From NCBI GenBank assembly GCA_029979505.1, contig JAPOHH010000005.1:1-64000 (forward strand): a stretch of 64,000 nt of DNA, written 5' to 3'. A program made the position numbers and the translations under genes. Source of the DNA: a bacterium (GTDB lineage Bacteria > Pseudomonadota > Gammaproteobacteria > GCA-002705445 > GCA-002716945). Below are positions 9,983 through 21,113 of the stretch, piece by piece. Numbering within the stretch: the first letter of the stretch is position 1; every line of letters begins with the position of its first letter. The notes beneath the pieces are model-generated. The model was not told the origin of the DNA and searched no databases. It was given only the letters and a program-made list of their open reading frames with translations.

Positions 9983-10839
9983 TGGTTCAAAATGAAAACT
10001 TCTTCCTGGAGAATAAACCTTTATTCTCCGGGAAAATCAGGGAAATATTCAACTACTCTGAAGATAAACTAATCATTAAAACATCAGATAAAATATCTGC
10101 TTTTGATTTTGTGTTCGATGATGAAATTCCATCTAAAGGAAAGTTACTTACTAAAATAGCAAAGTTTTGGTTTGATAAGACCAAACATATAATTAAAAAC
10201 CATATTCTAGATGACTCGATGCTTACTAGTGTTAATCCTGAAATATCAGAGTCTTGTCTTGTTGTAAAAAAATGTAAGCCAATAAGAATAGAGGCAATAG
10301 TCAGAGGATACATATCTGGATCTGCATACAATCAGTATGTTAAGGACGGCATGGTCTCTAATATTAAAATGGAAGATGGTCTTAAACTTAATGATAAGCT
10401 TGAAACTCCAATATTTACTCCTTCAACAAAAGCAGAAGTTGGTGAAAAAGATGAAAATATTACATTTGATGAAATGATGAATATAATTGGTGAAGAAAAA
10501 GCAAGTTATATAAAAAATAAGAGTGTTGAACTGTATAAATTTGCACATGAATATGCGCTAAGAAAAGGATTATGTCTCATAGATACAAAATTTGAATTTG
10601 GTTGTGATAATAATGGTGATGTCATTTTAATTGATGAAATATTTACACCTGACTGTTCAAGATACTGCTTAGCAAAAGATATTAGTAATCAAGACGTAGA
10701 ATTCTTTGATAAACAATTTTTCAGAAATTATTTAAAAGAAATTAAATGGAATGAAACTCAAATAACTATTCCAGAAAAAATAAAAAATATTATTATATCT
10801 CGGTATGAAAAAGTTTACCTAATGCTAATCGATGAGTAA
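9982..10839 (+). CDS. purC: Phosphoribosylaminoimidazole-succinocarboxamide synthase
   Basis: SGKIREIF, EAIVRGYISGSAY, LIDTKFEFG, IDEIFTPDCSRY. Confidence 0.95.
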   Translation: MVQNENFFLENKPLFSGKIREIFNYSEDKLIIKTSDKISAFDFVFDDEIPSKGKLLTKIAKFWFDKTKHIIKNHILDDSMLTSVNPEISESCLVVKKCKPIRIEAIVRGYISGSAYNQYVKDGMVSNIKMEDGLKLNDKLETPIFTPSTKAEVGEKDENITFDEMMNIIGEEKASYIKNKSVELYKFAHEYALRKGLCLIDTKFEFGCDNNGDVILIDEIFTPDCSRYCLAKDISNQDVEFFDKQFFRNYLKEIKWNETQITIPEKIKNIIISRYEKVYLMLIDE

Positions 10840-11479
10840 GTATATTTTCATAACAGGTACAAACACAGATGTAGGCAAGACGTATATTGGAACAAAGTTA
10901 ATAAAAATATTACATAAGAAGCATGGATTTTTAGCGTTTAAACCTATTGAAACTGGGTGTAAAAAAATCAAAAAAATGCTTATACCTGCAGATTCAACAA
11001 TTTATCATGACGTATTAAAAAATTATCAAACTTTAGAAGAACTAAACCCATATAGATTTATACCTCCTGTATCTCCTTGTTTAGCTATTAGAGATGCAAA
11101 CAAAAAAATTTATATGAAAGATTACTTAAAAAAACTAAAATCGCTACGCTATGATTCACCAGTTTTGATAGAAGGAGCAGGTGGAGCTTTTTCGCCATTA
11201 GCTTTAGATGGTTTAAATATTGATTTCATGAAAATAGTAAGATCAATAAATATTTTAGTCATTAAAGATGAGTTGGGATGTATCAGCTCAGCGATATCAA
11301 ATATTTTAGCATTCGAAAAATATAAGGTGCGTTTAGATTTATTAGTTTTGAACACAAAAAACAAAAATAAAATGGATAACCTAAATGAAATTAAGAAGTT
11401 TACTAAAATTCCAATAGTAAATTACACAAATACCACTTCAATCACAATGATTGAGAGCATAATTAGTAAACTATTATAG
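10832..11479 (+). CDS. bioD: Dethiobiotin synthase
   Basis: FITGTNTDVGKTYIGT, KPIETGCKK, VLIEGAGGAFSPL. Confidence 0.94.
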   Translation: MSKYIFITGTNTDVGKTYIGTKLIKILHKKHGFLAFKPIETGCKKIKKMLIPADSTIYHDVLKNYQTLEELNPYRFIPPVSPCLAIRDANKKIYMKDYLKKLKSLRYDSPVLIEGAGGAFSPLALDGLNIDFMKIVRSINILVIKDELGCISSAISNILAFEKYKVRLDLLVLNTKNKNKMDNLNEIKKFTKIPIVNYTNTTSITMIESIISKLL

Positions 11480-12487
11480 ATCTCCTACAGATGACATAGA
11501 ACATCGACTGGCTCTTTCAATCAATATGCTCTGTGATTTGTTTAAATTTTCATCTTTTCCCAACCATGCAGACAATGCAGCAGCTTGAATGGCTCTAGCA
11601 TATGAAAATGTTACTCTCCAAGGAAGTTCATTGTTTTTATTCATGATATTAAGATGTTCTTCTGCTTCAGTGTCAGATTGGCCACCTGATAAAAATGCTA
11701 TTCCAGATGTATTATTTGGGACACATTCTTTTAGACAATCAATTGTCATCTTTGCAACTTGCTCTTTATTAGCTCTAGAAGAATTATCCTCTCCAGAAAT
11801 CACCATACTAGGCTTAAGAACAGTACCTGGCAGGTAAACATTCAACATGTCTAAATTTCTAAAAAGTGAATCAAGAGTTAATCTTGTTACCTTATCACAA
11901 TCTTCAATAGAATGCGGACCATTGATAAGTACTTCGGGCTCAACAATCGGGACAAGGTTATTCTCTTGACATAAAGATGCATATCTTGCTAGTGCATTCA
12001 TATTTGATTCTATACAACCATTTGTCGGTATGTCTTTACCTATAGTTATTACAGCTCTCCACTTACAAAACTTTGCGCCATCATCATAATACTTTGCAAG
12101 TCTCTCTCTAAGTCCGTCTAATCCCTCTGTAATTTTTTCATTAGGATGGCATGATAAATCTTTTGCCCCTTTATCAACTTTAATCCCTGGAAGAATACCT
12201 ATGGAGTTTAAATAGTCTCTAAAAAGAGTTCCGTCATTCATCTTCTGATTAAATGTTTCTTCAAATAATATTGCTCCGCTTATGTATTTCGAAAGATCAG
12301 GCGATGTAACAATCAATTCTCTGTATCTTCTTCTATTAGTTTCATTATTCTCAACATTGATGGATGCAAGACGTTTAGCAATAGTTGGACTACTCTCATC
12401 CATGGCAAGTATACCTTTAGGACGAGCCATCATTTTTTTTGCTGTTTCTTGTAAAATATTCTTATCCACACTTTCTCTCCTATTCAT
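11474..12487 (-). CDS. Fructose-bisphosphate aldolase, class I
   Basis: GILAMDESSPTIAKRL, GIKVDKGAK, FCKWRAVI, IVEPEVL, LKPSMV, FLSGGQSD. Confidence 0.95.
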   Translation of the reverse strand: MNRRESVDKNILQETAKKMMARPKGILAMDESSPTIAKRLASINVENNETNRRRYRELIVTSPDLSKYISGAILFEETFNQKMNDGTLFRDYLNSIGILPGIKVDKGAKDLSCHPNEKITEGLDGLRERLAKYYDDGAKFCKWRAVITIGKDIPTNGCIESNMNALARYASLCQENNLVPIVEPEVLINGPHSIEDCDKVTRLTLDSLFRNLDMLNVYLPGTVLKPSMVISGEDNSSRANKEQVAKMTIDCLKECVPNNTSGIAFLSGGQSDTEAEEHLNIMNKNNELPWRVTFSYARAIQAAALSAWLGKDENLNKSQSILIERASRCSMSSVGDL

Positions 12488-13919
12488 TAATCTCTAACAT
12501 ATTACCAACTTCAACAACTTTCATTGCATTTGTTCCACCACTGGTACCTAGTAAATCTCCTTTTGTGATGATTACATAATCACCTTTTCTAACTGTGCCA
12601 ATTTCTTTCATAAGTCCTATAACCTGTAAATTAGCTTGAGCATGATTTTCCTCTAATTTATCAAGTTTTATTGACTGTACACCTTTGTATAAACATATTC
12701 TTCTACTAGTTTTTATATTTTGCGTCATTGCATATATAGGAATATTTGACTGGACTCTAGACATCCACAATGCAGTTGAGCCAGTTTCAGTTAATGCGGC
12801 AATAGCTACGACTTTAGTTAGTTTAGCACTGTAGACCGCTGATAATGCAATCACCTGATCAACAGGCAATGTTTTTGGCACCACTCTATCTACAGATAGA
12901 GGTCGAATATAGGCACCCTCTGATTCAACACATATTCTACTAGCCTCACCAATAACTTCAGATGGATATTTACCGATAGCTGTTTCAGCAGAGAACATTA
13001 TCGCATCTACACCTGAACTGACGGCATTAGCAACATCAAACACTTCTGCACGTGTAGGGACTCTATTAGAAATCATTGATTCCATCATTTGAGTCGCGAC
13101 AATAACTAACTTATCAAATGATATCGCTTTTCTTATCAAAAATTTTTGTGCTGCTGGCAATTGTTCAATGCCTATTTCAACACCTAAATCACCTCTAGCT
13201 ACGAGAAGACCATCAGATTCTTTAGTTATCTTGTCTATATTTTTTAAGGCCTCATTTCTTTCAATCTTTGAAATTATTCGTATATCTTTATTTTTAATTA
13301 TTTTTTTTATCTCTTGAATATCTTTCTCATCTTTAACAAAAGATACAGCTAAATAATCGTATTCATAAGATAGAGATTTTCTTAAATCAGACTTATCTTT
13401 AGCTGTTATCCCTGATAGTGATAGACCTCCTCCTTTTTTATTTAAGCCTTGATAAGGCTTAAGCTTTCCACCACGATCAACTATAGTGTGAATTTTTTTA
13501 GATATTACGCTTTCAACTTTTAATTTAATTAAAGCATCGCTCAATAAAAGTTCATCGCCTTGTTTAACATTTTTATAAAGGTCTTTGAAAGTCACACCAA
13601 CTTTTTTTTGAGTACCATTATCTTGCAAAGATGAATCAATGATAAATTTATCTCCAGTTCTTAACGTAATATATGGTTTTTTTGAAAAACCTTTGATTCT
13701 TACTTTTTGTCCCTGAAGATCAAGCATTACAGCTACTGGCCTTCCTAACTTTTGCTCTTTATTCCTTACTAGCTCAATAATATTTTTAGCTTCTTCAATT
13801 TTTGTATGAGAAAGATTAATCCTGAATACATCTGCTCCTGCAAGCATCATTTTTTCTAATTTTGCTCCATTTGAAGAAGAGGGGCCAAGCGATGCTATTA
13901 TTTTAGTTCTTTTTTTCAT
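12480..13919 (-). CDS. pyk: Pyruvate kinase
   Basis: RTKIIASLGPSS, DVFRINLSH, LLVARGDLGVEI, ATQMMESMI. Confidence 0.96.
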   Translation of the reverse strand: MKKRTKIIASLGPSSSNGAKLEKMMLAGADVFRINLSHTKIEEAKNIIELVRNKEQKLGRPVAVMLDLQGQKVRIKGFSKKPYITLRTGDKFIIDSSLQDNGTQKKVGVTFKDLYKNVKQGDELLLSDALIKLKVESVISKKIHTIVDRGGKLKPYQGLNKKGGGLSLSGITAKDKSDLRKSLSYEYDYLAVSFVKDEKDIQEIKKIIKNKDIRIISKIERNEALKNIDKITKESDGLLVARGDLGVEIGIEQLPAAQKFLIRKAISFDKLVIVATQMMESMISNRVPTRAEVFDVANAVSSGVDAIMFSAETAIGKYPSEVIGEASRICVESEGAYIRPLSVDRVVPKTLPVDQVIALSAVYSAKLTKVVAIAALTETGSTALWMSRVQSNIPIYAMTQNIKTSRRICLYKGVQSIKLDKLEENHAQANLQVIGLMKEIGTVRKGDYVIITKGDLLGTSGGTNAMKVVEVGNMLEINE

Positions 13920-13920
13920 A

Positions 13921-15051
13921 TTATAAATTCAGCTTATCAAGTATTGGGAGAGATTCTCCCTCCAGGTAAGTTAGAAGCGATCCTCCGCCTGTTGAAAGAC
14001 AACTATATTGGTCTTGTAAATTTAAGTTTTCGATGATAGGTAGTGTATCACCACCTCCTATAATAGAAAAACAATTATGCTTTGCAATAGTCTGTGCTAC
14101 TTCAATAGTTCCGTTGTCGAATGGCTTCTTTTCAACAAAACCAAGGGGGCCATTCCAAAAAACAGATGCTGATTTATTTATAAGTTCTTTTATCTCATTT
14201 AGACTAGTTTCACCAACGTCGTAAATACAATCTTCTTTGTCAATACTTCCAATGTCTATATTTTTTGTTATGTTTTTAGATTCACAAAGTAAATCAGATG
14301 GAATAATTATTCTAGATGCTAGCTCAGAGTTTAATATATTCTCTGCTTCATCAACCAAGTCCTTTTCATATAGTGACTTTCCAATCTCATATCCTTTGGC
14401 TTTTAAAAAAGTATTTAAAATGCCACCCCCTAAAATCATGTAATCACATTTATTTAATAGTTTTTTTATAACAACTAATTTTGTTGAAACCTTTGCACCG
14501 GAAATTATAATTGTCATTGGTCGAGAATCTTCTTTAATAAGTCTATCAATTGTAGAAATCTCATGTTTAATATTCATGCCTGGATAAGTTTTTAGATATT
14601 CACTTACTCCATATGTAGAGCTCTCTTTTCTATGCGCGACCCCAAATGCATCAAAGATAAATACATCTGCTAGGGATGCATATTTTTTTGACAACAATTC
14701 ATCACATGATTTTTCACCAATATTAAATCTTGTATTTTCCAGCAAACAAATTTCATAATTATTAAAGGAAATTTCTTCGTCTAATGTATTAATCAACTGA
14801 ACATCAATTGATAATAACTCTGATAAATAAATTGCTATTGGTTTAAGTGAGTTAGCTTCACTATATTCCCCTTCCTTCGGTCTACCTAGATGAGACATAA
14901 TAATTAATTTATTTTTATTTTTTAAAAGGACTTTGATAGTTTCAAGTGACTGTTTAATTCTAAAATCATTTACTATCTTTCCTTGATTCATTGGAACATT
15001 AAAATCAAATCTAATGAGAACTCTTTGTGAAGATATTGAATCAAGAGTCAC
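13921..15051 (-). CDS. pgk: Phosphoglycerate kinase
   Basis: RVLIRFDFNVPM, MSHLGRPK, ENTRFNIGE, GGGDTLPII, STGGGSLLTYLEG. Confidence 0.97.
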   Translation of the reverse strand: MTLDSISSQRVLIRFDFNVPMNQGKIVNDFRIKQSLETIKVLLKNKNKLIIMSHLGRPKEGEYSEANSLKPIAIYLSELLSIDVQLINTLDEEISFNNYEICLLENTRFNIGEKSCDELLSKKYASLADVFIFDAFGVAHRKESSTYGVSEYLKTYPGMNIKHEISTIDRLIKEDSRPMTIIISGAKVSTKLVVIKKLLNKCDYMILGGGILNTFLKAKGYEIGKSLYEKDLVDEAENILNSELASRIIIPSDLLCESKNITKNIDIGSIDKEDCIYDVGETSLNEIKELINKSASVFWNGPLGFVEKKPFDNGTIEVAQTIAKHNCFSIIGGGDTLPIIENLNLQDQYSCLSTGGGSLLTYLEGESLPILDKLNL

Positions 15052-16059
15052 TTATTTAACCCAATGCATTGTCACATCTAACATTCTGTTCGAAAATCCC
15101 CATTCATTATCATACCAGGCACATATTTTATAAAGTTTATCTTCTGATGCTCTTGTCAGACTCTCGTCAAACACAGATGAATAAGAAGAATGATTAAAAT
15201 CCACAGATACTAATGGCAGATTATTATAACCTACAATATCTTTCATATCAGAATTGGAAGATTCTAATACAAGATTATTTAATTCATCTACAGATGTTGA
15301 TTTACTAGTATTAAAGCATAAGTCAACAACAGAAACATTTGTAGTTGGAACTCGTATTGCAAAACCATCCAGTTTACCGTTCAGTTCAGGCATTACTAAA
15401 CCTACTGCAGCTGCAGCTCCAGTTTTTGTTGGTATCATTGACTGAGTTGCTGAGCGAGCCCGTCTTAAATCGGTATGATATACATCTGTTAAAACCTGGT
15501 CATTCGTATATGCATGAATAGTTGTCATTAACCCATTTGTAATATCTAAATTTTTATGAATATTTTTAATAACAGTTGCAAGACAATTTGTAGTACATGA
15601 TGCATTAGAAATTACCTCATGATTATTTGTCAAGGTATCATGGTTAACGCCATAAACAACAGTATTGTCAACTTCTTTACCTGGTGCAGATATAATAACT
15701 TTCTTAGCGCCTGCTTCTATGTGACCTCCGGCTTTATCTTTTGTTACAAAGATGCCTGTACATTCATAAACAACATCAACTTTAAGTTTTCCCCAAGGAA
15801 GATTCTTAGGGTCTCTTTCAGACGTAACCAAAATTTCATCTGAATTATCTATAATAATCTTATCGTCTTTTACTTCTACAGATGTATTAAACTTTCCATG
15901 GACAGTATCATGCACTAGTAGATGTGCATTTATTTGACTATCGCCAAGATCATTAATAGCAACAATCTGTACATCTCCGTATTTATCATTCTCATATTTG
16001 GCCCTTAGTATGTTTCTTCCTATCCTGCCAAAACCATTTATTGCTACTCTTATAGTCAT
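15052..16059 (-). CDS. gap: Glyceraldehyde-3-phosphate dehydrogenase
   Basis: [39 protein letters not shown]. Confidence 0.98.
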   Translation of the reverse strand: MTIRVAINGFGRIGRNILRAKYENDKYGDVQIVAINDLGDSQINAHLLVHDTVHGKFNTSVEVKDDKIIIDNSDEILVTSERDPKNLPWGKLKVDVVYECTGIFVTKDKAGGHIEAGAKKVIISAPGKEVDNTVVYGVNHDTLTNNHEVISNASCTTNCLATVIKNIHKNLDITNGLMTTIHAYTNDQVLTDVYHTDLRRARSATQSMIPTKTGAAAAVGLVMPELNGKLDGFAIRVPTTNVSVVDLCFNTSKSTSVDELNNLVLESSNSDMKDIVGYNNLPLVSVDFNHSSYSSVFDESLTRASEDKLYKICAWYDNEWGFSNRMLDVTMHWVK

Positions 16060-16063
16060 TTAA

Positions 16064-18058
16064 TCACCTATTTTTTTTTATTAATTTTTGTATCTGTTTT
16101 TTCACATTGCTAATTGTAAAACCAAAATGCTTCATAACATCATTGCCTGTACCGGATAATCCAAATGTTTCCATGGTTATCATAGAACCTTTTTTACCAA
16201 TATATTTATACCAACTGTCACCTTTGGCTGCCTCAATAGCGAGTATATTATCAAAGTTTTTGGGTATACATTTATTTTTGTAGGACTCTTTTTGTCTATC
16301 AAATAATTCCTGACATGGCATAGATACAACTTGAATATCTATGTTTTTATTACTAAGTTCTTGAGCTGCCTTAACTGCTAACGATACCTCGGAACCAGAT
16401 GCGAGAATAATACCGTCTGGAGAGTTACTCTTACCATAAATTATGTATCCGCCTTTATTCATGTTTATTATTTGTGATTTTGTTTTGGGTAATTCTTCAA
16501 GCGTTTGTCTAGTTAAAGCAAATGCTGATGGTGTTTCTTCACTTAGTAATGCATGTTTCCATGCTGCTGTTGTCTCTTGAGTATCGGCTGGTCTCCAAAC
16601 GTCTAAATTTGGAACAAGTCTAAGGGAAGTTACTTGTTCAACAGCTTGATGAGTAGGTCCATCTTCACCAAGGCCTATAGAGTCATGTGTAAATATATAA
16701 ATGATTGGCAACTTCATCAAGGATGACATTCTTATTGCGTTCTTTGTATACTCAGAAAAAATTAGAAATGTACTAGCAAAAGGTCTCATTGCTCCATGTA
16801 AATTTATTCCATTAGATATTGCTGACATACCAAACTCTCTAACACCATAGTAGATATATTTACCAGAAGTGTTATCAGGACAGAATGTATTCATATCATC
16901 ATAGTATGAAAGATTTGACCCTTTTAGATCTGCTGAGCCACCAATTAGTTCTGGCATGTACTTTCCAAAAGTTGTCATAACGACTTGTGATGATTTTCTT
17001 GTCGCCATTGATTTATGGTTTTTAGACATACATTTATCTAAACTAGAAATTACTTTATTGGGCAACTTGCCCTTAATTCTTCTCATAAGTTCTAGATAAT
17101 CTTTTTTATGATGCCTTTTATATTTCTCTACTTTTTTGAACCACTCGCTCTCCAGTTTCATTCCCCTAAGAGAAGCGTCCCAATTTTTATAAATTTCCTT
17201 TGGAATAACAAATGGTTTACTCTTCCATCCCAACCTTTTTCTTACTACATCAGCTTCGTCACTACCGATTGGAGCTCCATGTGAAGCACTTGTTCCTTGG
17301 TATTTAGGTGAACCATAGCCTATAACTGTTTTGCAACAGATTATAGTTGGTTTACTTGATTCATTTCTTGCATTCCTAATCGAATCCCTAATGCTTTTAA
17401 AGTCATGTCCATTTACATTTTTTATAACATTCCATCCATAACTCTTAAATCTACCTGATATATCTTCTGTGAACCAGCCATTGACATTCCCGTCTATAGA
17501 TATGCTATTCATATCATAAAACATAATTAGTTTATTTAGTTTTAATGTCCCTGCAAGTGAGCATGCTTCATGAGAAACACCTTCCATTAAACATCCATCG
17601 CCAGCAAATACGTATGTGAAATGATCTATTAGATTATGTCCTACCTTGTTATATTCTGCTGCCAAATTCTTTTCTGCAATAGCCATACCTACTGCATTAG
17701 CTAGGCCTTGACCCAGTGGACCTGTCGTTGTCTCTACCCCGTCTGTAATATCACACTCAGGATGCCCAGGTGTTAGAGAATTAATCTGTCTGAAATTCTT
17801 TATGTCTTCAATGGATAATCTGTAACCAGTCAAATGTAGTAATGAATATAACAGCATAGATCCATGACCGTTGGAGAGAACAAACCTATCTCTGTTGAAC
17901 CAGTTTGGGTTCTTTGGATTATGCTTGAGAAATTCTCTCCATAATATTGTAGCAATATCCGCCATGCCCATTGGGGCACCTGGGTGCCCTGAATTGGCCT
18001 TATTTACAGCATCGATACTGAGAAATCTAATTGCATTTGCTAGTGTACGATTATTCAT
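16064..18058 (-). CDS. tkt: Transketolase
   Basis: RFLSIDAVNKANSGHPGAPMGMADIA, GDGCLMEGVSHEA, GLGEDGPTHQAVE. Confidence 0.97.
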   Translation of the reverse strand: MNNRTLANAIRFLSIDAVNKANSGHPGAPMGMADIATILWREFLKHNPKNPNWFNRDRFVLSNGHGSMLLYSLLHLTGYRLSIEDIKNFRQINSLTPGHPECDITDGVETTTGPLGQGLANAVGMAIAEKNLAAEYNKVGHNLIDHFTYVFAGDGCLMEGVSHEACSLAGTLKLNKLIMFYDMNSISIDGNVNGWFTEDISGRFKSYGWNVIKNVNGHDFKSIRDSIRNARNESSKPTIICCKTVIGYGSPKYQGTSASHGAPIGSDEADVVRKRLGWKSKPFVIPKEIYKNWDASLRGMKLESEWFKKVEKYKRHHKKDYLELMRRIKGKLPNKVISSLDKCMSKNHKSMATRKSSQVVMTTFGKYMPELIGGSADLKGSNLSYYDDMNTFCPDNTSGKYIYYGVREFGMSAISNGINLHGAMRPFASTFLIFSEYTKNAIRMSSLMKLPIIYIFTHDSIGLGEDGPTHQAVEQVTSLRLVPNLDVWRPADTQETTAAWKHALLSEETPSAFALTRQTLEELPKTKSQIINMNKGGYIIYGKSNSPDGIILASGSEVSLAVKAAQELSNKNIDIQVVSMPCQELFDRQKESYKNKCIPKNFDNILAIEAAKGDSWYKYIGKKGSMITMETFGLSGTGNDVMKHFGFTISNVKKQIQKLIKKNR

Positions 18059-18059
18059 T

Positions 18060-18611
18060 TCATCTCCACTTAATTGAACACCCGACGCTGGGAATTTGTT
18101 TTGCAGGCCCGATTCCGGTTCTAGCTATCTCTATCATACCTTTAAACATTTCACTCGAGTTAGCTGACATTTGTTTAGACATCTTTCTATCATCAAATCT
18201 TCCGCGATATTGTAACCTAAGATTTTCATCAAAGCCAAAAAAGTCTGGAGTACACACAGATTTATAACTTCTGGCTACCGACTGAGATTTATCAAGTAAG
18301 TAAGGAAAACTAAAACCCAGTTTTTTTGAAATTATTTGCATGTTTTCAAAAGAGTCGTCTGGATATGTATCATAATCATTAGAATTGATTGCTACACAAC
18401 CAACACCTTTTTTTTGTAAGACGCTTGCCTCGACAACTAATTGTTCAAGAATTGATTGTACATAAGGGCAGTGGTTACAGATGAACATTACTAAAGTTGC
18501 CTTTTTACCTCTACATGACTCTAGACTATAGAGCTGTTCGTCTACCCCCTTGAGCTCAAAGCTAGGCGCTTGCATATTATAATCACACTCAGGCGTATAA
18601 GTTTCGGTCAT
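18060..18611 (-). CDS. Thioredoxin/AhpC-TSA-fold protein
   Basis: APSFELKGVDEQLYSLESCRGKKATLVMFICNHCPYVQS... Confidence 0.82.
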   Translation of the reverse strand: MTETYTPECDYNMQAPSFELKGVDEQLYSLESCRGKKATLVMFICNHCPYVQSILEQLVVEASVLQKKGVGCVAINSNDYDTYPDDSFENMQIISKKLGFSFPYLLDKSQSVARSYKSVCTPDFFGFDENLRLQYRGRFDDRKMSKQMSANSSEMFKGMIEIARTGIGPAKQIPSVGCSIKWR

Positions 18612-18689
18612 GAAATATCTTGAAATCTACAAAAATGACCCCAATATTAACTGGAAATCATAATTTATTATTATTTACAATATTATTAG

Positions 18690-18698
18690 TGATATAAT
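18690..18698 (+). promoter_or_regulatory. Candidate extended -10 promoter (TGATATAAT) upstream of rpoD
   Basis: TG-N-TATAAT at 18690-18698, 28 nt before the rpoD ATG; no convincing -35. Confidence 0.4.
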
Positions 18699-18725
18699 AG
18701 CTCACTTTCGAAGAAGAATATATCA

Positions 18726-20561
18726 ATGCCAAGCAATAATTTATCTAAAACTAAACAAAAAGAAATAAAAGATCTCATAGAGAAGGGAAGAAAACAGGGA
18801 TTCCTAACAATTGGAGAAATAAATGATCTTTTACCTACCAATCTTTATGATGCTGATCAGATTGATGGAATCATAAAACTTATCACAGACCTCAAAATAA
18901 AAGTTGTTGAGAGTAACAAAGATATAGAGACAGAAGTTGTCATCGGAGACGAAGAAATTACGGATGATGATGATAATGAAATTACAGAGCAAGAAGCGGT
19001 TGAAGTGCTGTCAAACCTTGATGAAGAGTTTGGAAGGACATCAGATCCTGTCAGGATGTACATGAGAGAAATGGGAACAGTTGAACTTTTAAACAGAGCT
19101 GGTGAAATTGTAATTGCAAAGAAGATAGAGGAAGGACAGAAATTAATATACAAAGCCATACAGCGGTTTCCTGAGTCAGTAAGCTTTTTCTTGAAATTAT
19201 TTAAAAATGAAGATGAGATTGAATCCCTGATATCTGATTATATACTAGACGTAAAAGAAAAAGCAGATGAAGAGTTTAAAACCGAACAAATACCCGAAGA
19301 AAGTTCATCAGATGACAAAGAAGAAATAGAAGATTCAGATGATGAAGAGATTATAGATAATTCACCTGACAGAGAACTGGTAGCCCAAAAAATAGAAACA
19401 ATAAAAATACTCTTCGAAAAGTACAAATCACAAAAAGAGCCTAATAAAGCAGAAAAAATATTTGATAAAATTAGAAATGAGATTTCTACGTTTAAATTTA
19501 CAAGCTTGTTTATTGAAAAGTTAACAGCAAGAATAGAAGATATATCTAGAAATATTATTAAATATGAAAAAGATATATTCTCTCTTTGTTTGAAAGATAC
19601 AAATCTATCTAAAAAAGAATTTCTAAAAATTTTTAAAAACAATGAAACAGATATAAATACTCTGGAAAATATAAAAACTAATTACCTAAAAAAAGGAACA
19701 GATGCAGAACTCTTCACAAAAGAATTCACAAAAATCAATAAAAAATTAAGTTTAATTGAATCAAGTCAAAGAATAACAATTCAAGAGATAAAACTAATCA
19801 ATAAAGATAGGAGATCAGGAGAAATTAAAGAAAGAAATGCTAAACGTGAAATGGTTGAGGCAAACCTTCGTCTTGTGATTTCTATTGCTAAAAAATATAC
19901 CAACCGTGGGTTGCAATTCCTAGATTTGATACAAGAAGGTAACATTGGACTAATGAAAGCTGTAGATAAATTTGAATATAGAAGAGGTTATAAATTTTCA
20001 ACTTATGCTACATGGTGGATTAGGCAAGCTATCACACGTTCTATCGCAGATCAAGCGCGAACAATACGTATACCTGTTCATATGATTGAGACAATCAATA
20101 AACTAAATAGAATTCAGAGAAAATTGCTTCAGGAAAATGGTAAAGAAGCTACACCTGAGGAATTAGCTGAACACATGGATATGACCGAGGAAAAAGTTAG
20201 AAGGGTACTTAAAATTGCAAAAGAACCAATTTCTATGGAATCACCAGTAGGAGATGATGAAGATTCTCACCTTGGGGATTTTATCGAGGATGAAAATGCT
20301 GAGAAGCCACTAGATCAAACTATAAATGATGGGCTATCTGATTCTACACGTGACATATTATCTAGTCTCACACCAAGGGAAGCAAAAGTGTTGAGAATGA
20401 GATTTGGAATTGACATGAACACAGATCATACACTAGAAGAAGTTGGTAAACAGTTTGATGTAACAAGGGAAAGAATAAGACAAATCGAAGCTAAGGCTTT
20501 AAGAAAACTAAGACATCCATCTAGAGCACAAAACCTCAAGAGTTTTCTAGATAATGACTAA
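18726..20561 (+). CDS. rpoD: RNA polymerase primary sigma factor (sigma-70)
   Basis: [61 protein letters not shown], region 4 [20 protein letters not shown]. Confidence 0.98.
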   Translation: MPSNNLSKTKQKEIKDLIEKGRKQGFLTIGEINDLLPTNLYDADQIDGIIKLITDLKIKVVESNKDIETEVVIGDEEITDDDDNEITEQEAVEVLSNLDEEFGRTSDPVRMYMREMGTVELLNRAGEIVIAKKIEEGQKLIYKAIQRFPESVSFFLKLFKNEDEIESLISDYILDVKEKADEEFKTEQIPEESSSDDKEEIEDSDDEEIIDNSPDRELVAQKIETIKILFEKYKSQKEPNKAEKIFDKIRNEISTFKFTSLFIEKLTARIEDISRNIIKYEKDIFSLCLKDTNLSKKEFLKIFKNNETDINTLENIKTNYLKKGTDAELFTKEFTKINKKLSLIESSQRITIQEIKLINKDRRSGEIKERNAKREMVEANLRLVISIAKKYTNRGLQFLDLIQEGNIGLMKAVDKFEYRRGYKFSTYATWWIRQAITRSIADQARTIRIPVHMIETINKLNRIQRKLLQENGKEATPEELAEHMDMTEEKVRRVLKIAKEPISMESPVGDDEDSHLGDFIEDENAEKPLDQTINDGLSDSTRDILSSLTPREAKVLRMRFGIDMNTDHTLEEVGKQFDVTRERIRQIEAKALRKLRHPSRAQNLKSFLDND

Positions 20562-21018
20562 TCTAGCAGTATTTGCAGCAGGTTGTTTTTGGGGTATTGA
20601 AGAGAAGTTTTTAAGTACTCCTGGTGTACTTAATACGGAAGTTGGATATACAGGAGGTATAACTAATAATCCTAGTTATCAAGATGTATGTTCAGGCACA
20701 ACAGAACATGCAGAAGCTGTCAGAATAAGTTTTGATTCAGATAAGATTTCATTTAAAGAGCTTGTTATAATATTTTTCAGTATTCATGATCCAACAACAT
20801 TGAATAGACAAGGACCAGATATAGGTACTCAGTATAGATCAGAAATTTTTTGTTTAGATGATGATCAATATCTGATAGCAGATGCTGTTAAAAGAAATTT
20901 AAATAAGGAAATGTTTAATGGTAATATTGTTACCTCAGTAAGTAGAGCTGAAAAGTTTTGGATTGCTGAAGAGTATCATCAAAAATACATTAGAAAAAAG
21001 AAAAATATGATTTTATAA
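20554..21018 (+). CDS. msrA: Peptide-methionine (S)-S-oxide reductase
   Basis: [41 protein letters not shown]. Confidence 0.96.
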   Translation: MTNLAVFAAGCFWGIEEKFLSTPGVLNTEVGYTGGITNNPSYQDVCSGTTEHAEAVRISFDSDKISFKELVIIFFSIHDPTTLNRQGPDIGTQYRSEIFCLDDDQYLIADAVKRNLNKEMFNGNIVTSVSRAEKFWIAEEYHQKYIRKKKNMIL

Positions 21019-21031
21019 TTAAAATTACATC

Positions 21032-21105
21032 GGGCCTGTAGCTCAGTTGGTTAGAGCAGTGGACTCATAATCCATTGGTCGCAGGTTCGAGTCCTGCCGG
21101 GCCCA
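21032..21105 (+). tRNA. tRNA with CAT anticodon; probably tRNA-Ile2 (CAT, lysidine-modified), elongator tRNA-Met not excluded
   Basis: Cloverleaf: GGGCCTG/CGGGCCC acceptor, anticodon loop CTCATAA, GCAGG-TTCGAGT-CCTGC T arm; TTGGTC variable region; no encoded CCA. Confidence 0.92.
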
Positions 21106-21113
21106 AAAAGAAT

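Noticed and set aside
21075-21113. ORF track start of the DUF3050 protein (VAGSSPAGPKKN extension)
   Set aside because: The extension is translated from the tRNA 3' half; the ATG at 21114 is the plausible start.
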